Positions 58,788-64,000 of a DNA stretch of 64,000 bases are shown in pieces. The notes under the pieces are model-generated. The model was not told the origin of the DNA. It saw only the letters and a list, made by a program, of their open reading frames with translations, and did no database searches. The DNA is from Rhodopirellula sp. Lineage in GTDB: Bacteria > Planctomycetota > Planctomycetia > Pirellulales > Pirellulaceae. Location of the stretch: NCBI GenBank assembly GCA_002690925.1, contig NZGD01000167.1, forward strand, positions 1 to 64,000, written 5' to 3'. Numbering within the stretch: position 1 is the first letter of the stretch; each line of letters opens with the position of its first letter. The position numbers and the translations under genes were made by a program.

Positions 58788-59629
58788 TCGTACACAACCG
58801 ATCAGCCCAAATCCTAAATGTGGGAAGCAGGCTTGCTTTTCTGACCGTGGCTCTTTTACATCACTCGCACCGGACGATCTTCGCTTCAGCGGTAAGCCGA
58901 TGAGTCTTTGTCACATGCTGTGATCATTACAACACTCGAGGCACCGTGCCCACCGTGCAGGTTTCATTCAACCAGAAGCTCGAACGTCGAGCTTCCCGAT
59001 GGGTATCATGCCCTAGATACAACTGGTATTTAGATACCATTTGTTGAGGTCAACCAGCGTCTAGTCAGTGAGTTGCGTCTCACGATATTAATTGTGGCCG
59101 AGCATCGCTGCTCGACACGCCCAACTCCCCCGACTCCCCCAACTTTGCAGTGGGAAGTTGCCCGGAAACAAGGCGATCTGAGTTCCGTCTCGTTCTTGAA
59201 CCCGACCCACAAAACACCTCACCACCAACCTTCACACCGAAACCACTTCCGCAAGCGTTACCAGACTGTCCAGAAGTGGACCTCACAAAATCCATAGCTC
59301 TGCTGTTTTGGTTTTCCAATTCAGGGCGAATATTTCGCAACGCAAAGTCATTCCTCGACCCAATAAATGTTTTTCCAACCTAGGAAACGTTGCTTACGTG
59401 AGTTCTTTCGAGGCCTCACGGGCAAACCAACAAACTTTGAAAATTCAAAAAAGCCACCTCCAAGCAATGCAAGACGGGCACTGATTGCTGAGCCTTCTGA
59501 GGAATATGGATGGAGTCACAGGTTCTGGCGACATGTACAAACGCATGTCAAATGCGAGTTCTCGATTTGAACCTGCTTTAAGGTCTGTTAACATACGCAA
59601 GTCCGCACCAACCACAAGGAAACGTAATC
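58788..59629. other. Intergenic, about 840 bp, nothing firm
   Basis: No supported frame. It contains a CT-rich low-complexity patch near 59115-59140 and the word GCAAGCGTTACC near 59250, which also occurs near 53570. It should carry the promoter of the cysteine-rich propeller operon. Confidence 0.4.
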
Positions 59630-60988
59630 ATGCGAATAGCATTTCTAGCACTGCCTTGCGTCATTCTCGCTTCTTTCGCCAAGGGCGACGAAGTTAAAAG
59701 TATCGACGATCAATCGACGCACGCCCAATCAGGAATCATTCAGTTCAAAGACGCACCGTCCGCTCTCAAGATGAATGCCTTTTGTTTGAATCACCAAGGC
59801 CAAATCATCGCGGTCTGCGGCAACGGTCCGGGTGAAATCCGAATTGCGAACGATGAGGGCAAGATTCTGAACTCGTGGAAGGTGGATGTAAAACCCGAAT
59901 CGGTGGGGGTAGCTGATGATGATACGATCCTGATAGGTGGTGAAGGCAAGTTGTTTCGTTTCTCCCCCGAAGGCAAACTGATCCGGGAAGTCGCCTCTCC
60001 GCACGCCGCCCGCCTACGGGATAGTAAAACGCAACTGCGTGCCGAAGCACTCGCAACGTTAAAACGCTCGATGACCGCAAGAGACCCTCTTGCCATGGCA
60101 AAGAGTCGCGTGACCTCGTATGAGAACATGTTGACCCAACTCAAAGCACGTCAACAAAACGGCACGCTCAACCCATCGGAAGAACGATTGATCAAAATGT
60201 TGCCGGATCTGCTTGAACGTTATCAAAAGCAAGCTGATGATCTCAAGCGTGCTGCAGCACTGAAGACCGATGACGAAGGTGCAAAACCTGACACCGAGCC
60301 TACTGAAAAGCAGATTGACTCACTCGTAGACAGCATGATCCGCACCAAAATGCGAGTATCGTCTATTAGCTCCGCCGGGAATCATCTGTTTGTAACCACC
60401 CGCGGAACCACGGGATATGGTTATGACGTTTGGAGAATGAACCTCGGATTCGAAAATGCAGAAGTAATTGTCAGTGGCTTAAGCGGGTGTTGCGGGCAGA
60501 TGGATGTGCAGTGCTGTGAGAGCGGAATTTACGTCGCCGAGAACTCGCGAGACCGCGTTGTACACTACGACATCAATGGCACAGAAATCAACAAATGGGG
60601 TAAGTCTGACCGAACAGGAATCAACGGGTTTACCAGTTGCTGTAATCCCATGAACGTGTGCTTCGACAACAAGGGGCATGTGTACACCGCGGAATCGGGG
60701 TCAGGCCGCATCAAGTGTTTCAACTCAAGTGGCACGTTGGTGTCGTATGTCGGCGATGTCGACCTTGTGCCGGGTTGCAAAAACGTCTCCATTGCAGTGT
60801 CACCTGTGAATTCCAAGGTCTACATGTTGGACCTGACGCGGAACCACATCAAGGTGATGGAGCCAAAACCTGCTGGCTTGAAAGCTCACAATAACAACGA
60901 AGTTGAAAATCAGAAGAAAGCAAAACTTCAACCAAGCACGATCGGCCAAGGCGTCAGCGCGCGACTCACAATCGAGGCATCCAAATGA
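59630..60988 (+). CDS. Exported cysteine-rich NHL-type propeller protein
   Basis: 452 residues. Short signal peptide (cut near S-F-A-K-G-D, about 19). A propeller is interrupted at about 125-235 by a helical, charged insert (L-K-R-S-M-T-A-R, Q-K-Q-A-D-D-L-K-R). The second half holds cysteine-pair motifs in neighbouring blades: G-C-C-G-Q-M-D-V-Q-C-C (Cys287/288 and 295/296) and S-C-C-N-P-M-N-V-C (Cys337/338 and 344), each followed by Y-V/Y-T-A-E-[NS] strand signatures. The repeated C-C-x-x-M-[DN]-V pattern suggests a metal or redox site built from two blades. The stop overlaps the ATG of the PhnD-like gene (ATGA), so the genes are coupled. Function unknown. Confidence 0.8.
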   Translation: MRIAFLALPCVILASFAKGDEVKSIDDQSTHAQSGIIQFKDAPSALKMNAFCLNHQGQIIAVCGNGPGEIRIANDEGKILNSWKVDVKPESVGVADDDTILIGGEGKLFRFSPEGKLIREVASPHAARLRDSKTQLRAEALATLKRSMTARDPLAMAKSRVTSYENMLTQLKARQQNGTLNPSEERLIKMLPDLLERYQKQADDLKRAAALKTDDEGAKPDTEPTEKQIDSLVDSMIRTKMRVSSISSAGNHLFVTTRGTTGYGYDVWRMNLGFENAEVIVSGLSGCCGQMDVQCCESGIYVAENSRDRVVHYDINGTEINKWGKSDRTGINGFTSCCNPMNVCFDNKGHVYTAESGSGRIKCFNSSGTLVSYVGDVDLVPGCKNVSIAVSPVNSKVYMLDLTRNHIKVMEPKPAGLKAHNNNEVENQKKAKLQPSTIGQGVSARLTIEASK

Positions 60989-61872
60989 ACACCAATCCCG
61001 TAAGACACCGAAAATTATATTCCATCTGTTTCCTTACGATGTTGGGTTTGGCACTGTACCCACACTCAACAAAAGCAGCGGACAAGGCAAAGTCCCTGAC
61101 GATGGTGGTGATGGATCCCCTGGCAGCTCCTCTGTCCTGTCCGTGCGTCGAGGGCTATGCCCAGCGTGATTACACGGTTCTTGCAAAGCATCTTGAAACG
61201 ACGATGAATTGCGAGGTCGTGATCGTTTTCAGTGAATCTCTGCCCTCCGCGTTGAAGAAGACCGGCGGAAAAGCCGACATCGTTATCGGTAAATACTCGG
61301 TCGTAAAATCAGACGCGAAACTTGCCAAACGGGCGATGACAGCGACCAGTGAGCTAACCGACCTGCAGGGCAATACCACGCAATACGGGATGATCGTTGT
61401 CAACAAACAGGACCCGGCAACCTCGGTATCAGATCTCGCTGACTACACGATCATTTTCGGCCCCTCCGAGGCAGAAGAGAAACACAGCGCTGCCCTACAA
61501 TTACTTGAAGCTTCTGATATTCACATTCCATCCAATCGCCAAAAGATTGACGATGCATGCAGCGACGGTGCGTGCAAAGTAATTGACCTTGGCCCCGAAT
61601 CAAGAACTGCAGCGGTCATTTCAAGCTACGCCCAACCGTTGTTGGAAGGTTGCGGTACGATCAAGAAAGGTGATTTACGAGTGGTTGGCAAGACGACCCC
61701 AGTTCCGTTCGTGACAGTCTTTGTTTCAGACATTCTGGACTCATCCACCAGACAACAAGTCGCCACTGCGTTATCAGATGCCGCCATTCGCCCCATGGTG
61801 CTGCAAGCTCTTGAATCACTTGCTGGCTTTGTTCCTCTGACGCTAAGTACGTCTGTTGCAAAAAAAAAGTAG
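60985..61872 (+). CDS. Exported PhnD-like substrate-binding protein with CPC motif
   Basis: 295 residues, or the N-terminal part of a longer frameshifted product. Signal peptide to about 31 (H-S-T-K-A-A). The fold is a periplasmic binding protein of the phosphonate/PhnD type: V-V-M-D-P-L-A-A-P-L, then G-Y-A-Q-R-D-Y-T-V-L-A-K-H-L-E, F-S-E-S-L, G-K-A-D-I-V-I-G-K-Y, and L-A-D-Y-T-I-I-F-G-P-S-E-A near 155. Unlike transport PhnD it carries C-P-C at Cys52-Cys54 in the ligand cleft position, and further Cys in D-A-C-S-D-G-A-C and E-G-C-G-T. There is no permease or ATPase gene nearby, so it is unlikely to feed an ABC importer; metal or thiol binding is an inference. It ends on a slippery A-run and TAG. 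Confidence 0.8.
   Translation: MNTNPVRHRKLYSICFLTMLGLALYPHSTKAADKAKSLTMVVMDPLAAPLSCPCVEGYAQRDYTVLAKHLETTMNCEVVIVFSESLPSALKKTGGKADIVIGKYSVVKSDAKLAKRAMTATSELTDLQGNTTQYGMIVVNKQDPATSVSDLADYTIIFGPSEAEEKHSAALQLLEASDIHIPSNRQKIDDACSDGACKVIDLGPESRTAAVISSYAQPLLEGCGTIKKGDLRVVGKTTPVPFVTVFVSDILDSSTRQQVATALSDAAIRPMVLQALESLAGFVPLTLSTSVAKKK
61863..61869 (+). other. Putative -1 ribosomal frameshift site A-AAA-AAG
   Basis: In the zero frame the PhnD-like gene ends GCA-AAA-AAA-AAG-TAG, so the dnaX-type heptamer A-AAA-AAG sits in the right register directly before the stop. A -1 slip enters the PQQ-like frame. A possible stimulatory hairpin, GATGGCC (61891-61897) with GGCCATC (61923-61929), lies 21 nt downstream, farther than usual. 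Confidence 0.5.
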
Positions 61873-63083
61873 GTTACAGTGAAACAAATCGATGGCCCGG
61901 TTGGCTCGGCCCAAGCCGCGATGGCCATCTCGCAAACCTCCCTTCCGGGCTACCTGAGACCCCCGATGTTGCATGGCAGATACCGTTGATTCATGCAGGT
62001 TTGGGGGGGATCGCTGCAAACGATAAATATGTCGTCTTCGGCGATCGCGATCAGGAAGACTTCCATGACGTTTATCGTTGTCTCGACACGGCGACGGGTA
62101 AGCAACTTTGGCAGGTTGAGAGACTCGCAATTGCAGCTTTCGACTACGGCAATTCACCACGCGCCACCCCGCTGATCACTGATTCAAACGTGATCTGCCA
62201 AGGCGCAATGGGTAACCTGTTGTGCATTGACTTACTTAGTGGAAACGTCCGCTGGGAGAAAAACTTCCGGGACGACTTCCCTTTAAACACTGAACTGCCT
62301 TGGGGATACTGCGGCTCTCCACTACTCGCCGATGGCAAACTCATTGTTGCCCCAGGTGCCCCTGATGCGTCGTTAGTTGCACTAGATCCGGCAAACGGCC
62401 ACTTGCTTTGGAAAGTTGCAGGATCACCTCCCTCACATGGCTCGCTAATCGTTGCCGAACTGGGTGGCATCAACCAGATAGTCGGTCATGACCGTAATAC
62501 GCTCGGAGGTTGGAACCTCGATACTGGAAAACGCTTATGGACCATGGAACCGGACTCGGACGGTGACTTCAATGTGCCCACCCCTATTTTGTACCATGAT
62601 CAACGCGGTAAAGAATTACTTCTAATCGCTACTGAGAATAACGGCACCAGGTCGATTGCGTTTGACAATTCTGATGGGACCCCGTCGAAGATCGTCGCCA
62701 CCACAATGAACTTGCGTACCGACATGAGCACGCCAATTGTGGTTGGTAACTACATTTACTGCGTTAAAGATTTTCTCTTTTGCCTGGACGCTACAGATCT
62801 TTCGGAGAAGTGGCGAATTCGAGATCGCGCGTTGGGGGATTATGCCGCTACATTTGCGACGGAGGAACAAGTACTTGTAGTAGGGAAAGGTGACTTATTG
62901 CTTCTGCGAGCGGACGGCACCAAAAAGATCATCTCCCGATGCAAAGTGTTTGACGAGCCTCAAGTGCTTTATTCCCACCCTGCAATCTACAGAAATCGAA
63001 TGTACATCAGAGGCGAACATCAGCTAAAATGCATCAAGTTACCGCTTGACGCCTTGTCGCCGGATGCAACGAAAGAAAACTAA
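61869..63083 (+). CDS. PQQ-like beta-propeller, probably expressed by -1 frameshift
   Basis: The frame is open from 61815 and encodes 404 residues after the slippery site. The conserved N-terminal motif of these propellers is present at W-P-G-W-L-G-P-S-R-D-G-H (from about 61893), then L-P-E-T-P-D-V-A-W-Q-I-P-L. Upstream of that motif the frame has no ATG, GTG or TTG; the first is TTG 61986, which would remove the motif and leave no signal peptide. Blade repeats are clear: D-T-A-T-G-K-Q-L-W-Q, L-L-C-I-D-L-L-S-G-N-V-R-W, A-L-D-P-A-N-G-H-L-L-W. Fusion to the PhnD-like part would supply the export signal. Alternatives are a sequencing indel in the A-run, or start at TTG 61986. Confidence 0.7.
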   Translation, partial: VGYSETNRWPGWLGPSRDGHLANLPSGLPETPDVAWQIPLIHAGLGGIAANDKYVVFGDRDQEDFHDVYRCLDTATGKQLWQVERLAIAAFDYGNSPRATPLITDSNVICQGAMGNLLCIDLLSGNVRWEKNFRDDFPLNTELPWGYCGSPLLADGKLIVAPGAPDASLVALDPANGHLLWKVAGSPPSHGSLIVAELGGINQIVGHDRNTLGGWNLDTGKRLWTMEPDSDGDFNVPTPILYHDQRGKELLLIATENNGTRSIAFDNSDGTPSKIVATTMNLRTDMSTPIVVGNYIYCVKDFLFCLDATDLSEKWRIRDRALGDYAATFATEEQVLVVGKGDLLLLRADGTKKIISRCKVFDEPQVLYSHPAIYRNRMYIRGEHQLKCIKLPLDALSPDATKEN

Positions 63084-63114
63084 ACCAGCTAAACCCGGGC
63101 TTGAGAGTCCGAAG

Positions 63115-64000
63115 TTACTCCTCTCTTGGAGTAGCCTTCTTTCGTTGCCGAACCCTCGCGAATGAAACCGCTACCAGGACCGCGCACAAAACCCCTGAAA
63201 CTGGCAGCCACACCGAATCACTTTCATTCGATCCTGATGGTGCCCCAACCACTGGCGGTTCGTAATACTCACTCTCAAATGCTTGCTCAACATTGCCCCC
63301 AGCCGTGACCCATTCCTTTTCTTTTTTCTTGATTATTTCATACCACACGTTTGCTTCATTCAATTCCGACTGGAATTGGGATTCCAGTTCCGCAAGAGTG
63401 AACTCTCCTTCGCCCCCATTTTCCCTGGTCTGAAACTTTAGACAACTCTTTGCCTTATCCCGGTAAACCTGCTGTACCGTTTTTTCCTGAACTTCATACG
63501 AAGCCTTCAAATAGGCCCTTGCTGCAAGTTGCTTTGCATCGAAGTCAAATCCACGGCTGACTAACAGATCCCCCAACGCTTCCAGAAGCACCGGGGAGTC
63601 GTAATTGCCGAACTTCATCATGCCAAGCACGCCTGCAATCGCCCCGTCGATCACTTCCCTAGCATCCACCGCAGCAACGGACCCGCCCTCGTTGGCCACA
63701 AGAAACGCGCCGAACCCGACGGGGCCCATCCCGCTGGTACCTTTTTTCGACAGGGGCAGAGACAATTGACTTCCTTGAGTGACACTTAGCAAGTATTCAA
63801 CAAGCAACTCTTGATAGATCTCTCGCCCAAAATGGGCATCAGGATTTATCGCAAGTGCTTTGTCAATCTCGGCCAAGCCCAACTCATACTCCCCAGAATG
63901 GAAGAGGAATGTTCCAAGATTGGCATGCGTGGAATAAAGCCCGGGATACAAGGCAGCTTTCTTTTCAATCACACGGATTGCCTGTTCCGTATTGCCCATT
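63115..64000 (-). CDS. TPR protein with C-terminal membrane anchor, N-terminus beyond the window
   Basis: The frame runs to the right edge; the Met at 63999 lies in the middle of a TPR helix and is probably internal. TPR units read Y-S-T-H-A-N-L-G-T-F-L-F-H-S-G-E-Y-E-L-G near 21-40. A central domain of about 120 residues follows (E-A-L-G-D-L-L, A-R-A-Y-L-K-A-S-Y-E-V), then a Gly/Ser linker and one hydrophobic helix at about 268-283 with R-V-R-Q-R-K-K-A after it, a cytoplasmic-basic stop-transfer. The product is a single-pass protein with its TPR part outside. It is convergent with the PQQ-like gene, and no specific function can be given. Confidence 0.7.
   Translation of the reverse strand, partial: MGNTEQAIRVIEKKAALYPGLYSTHANLGTFLFHSGEYELGLAEIDKALAINPDAHFGREIYQELLVEYLLSVTQGSQLSLPLSKKGTSGMGPVGFGAFLVANEGGSVAAVDAREVIDGAIAGVLGMMKFGNYDSPVLLEALGDLLVSRGFDFDAKQLAARAYLKASYEVQEKTVQQVYRDKAKSCLKFQTRENGGEGEFTLAELESQFQSELNEANVWYEIIKKKEKEWVTAGGNVEQAFESEYYEPPVVGAPSGSNESDSVWLPVSGVLCAVLVAVSFARVRQRKKATPREE

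Overview
The window looks like part of a planctomycete chromosome. It has three copies of the Planctomycetes-type cytochrome modules (two DUF1592-family/DUF1552 pairs and one DUF1549-DUF1553/DUF1501 pair), four sulfatase genes carrying five sulfatase domains, a giant protein joining an SGNH hydrolase to a PVC-type heme-binding propeller, and many exported proteins of unknown function in long, loosely packed intergenic DNA. No rRNA, tRNA, CRISPR array, complete insertion sequence or prophage was seen.

Layout. 1-8 kb: a partial membrane-anchored protein at the left edge, a YhaO/YhaN (SbcD/SbcC-like) DNA-processing pair, a small DUF6435 protein and an M48-like membrane protein that has lost its zinc motif. 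8-16 kb: a secreted esterase, a DUF1552/DUF1592 pair, a SenB-like selenosugar synthase and a secreted nitrilase-type amidohydrolase. 16-29 kb: polymer-degradation genes (sulfatase, parallel beta-helix/PDZ protein, DUF2891 protein, PQQ-like propeller, arylsulfatase, and a fused double sulfatase). 30-32 kb: a small lipoprotein with a heavy-metal-associated (HMA) domain whose first metal ligand is encoded by in-frame TGA, then a zinc-ribbon/TPR protein. 32-47 kb: the SGNH/heme giant, a TPR protein, the DUF1549-DUF1553/DUF1501 operon, an EF-hand-tailed sulfatase and a WD40 protein. 48-59 kb: sialate O-acetylesterase-like protein, M14 carboxypeptidase, a 2.1 kb gene-poor stretch and the second DUF1592/DUF1552 pair, in the reverse gene order of the first. 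59-63 kb: an operon of a cysteine-rich propeller, a PhnD-like binding protein and a PQQ-like propeller. A TPR protein is cut by the right edge.

The two most noteworthy signals. (1) Complement 30129-30491 encodes a lipoprotein with the motif M-H-(TGA)-G-G-C in place of the HMA M-H-C-x-x-C. A 7-bp GC-rich hairpin with a G-led loop lies at bacterial-SECIS distance after the TGA, so I read it as a selenoprotein. An orphan homologue of SenB, the selenosugar synthase of selenoneine biosynthesis, lies 15 kb away, so two independent selenium genes are present. (2) The PhnD-like gene ends on the dnaX-type slippery heptamer A-AAA-AAG followed at once by TAG. The downstream propeller frame (-1) has no ATG/GTG/TTG before its conserved N-terminal motif, so a programmed -1 frameshift, or a homopolymer sequencing error, would join the two into one exported protein of about 699 residues.

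Functionally most of the window serves the cell envelope: exported sulfatases, esterases and peptidases for sulfated polysaccharide and protein scavenging, and cytochrome-type modules often found beside them. All family names come from reading motifs by eye; no database search was run.
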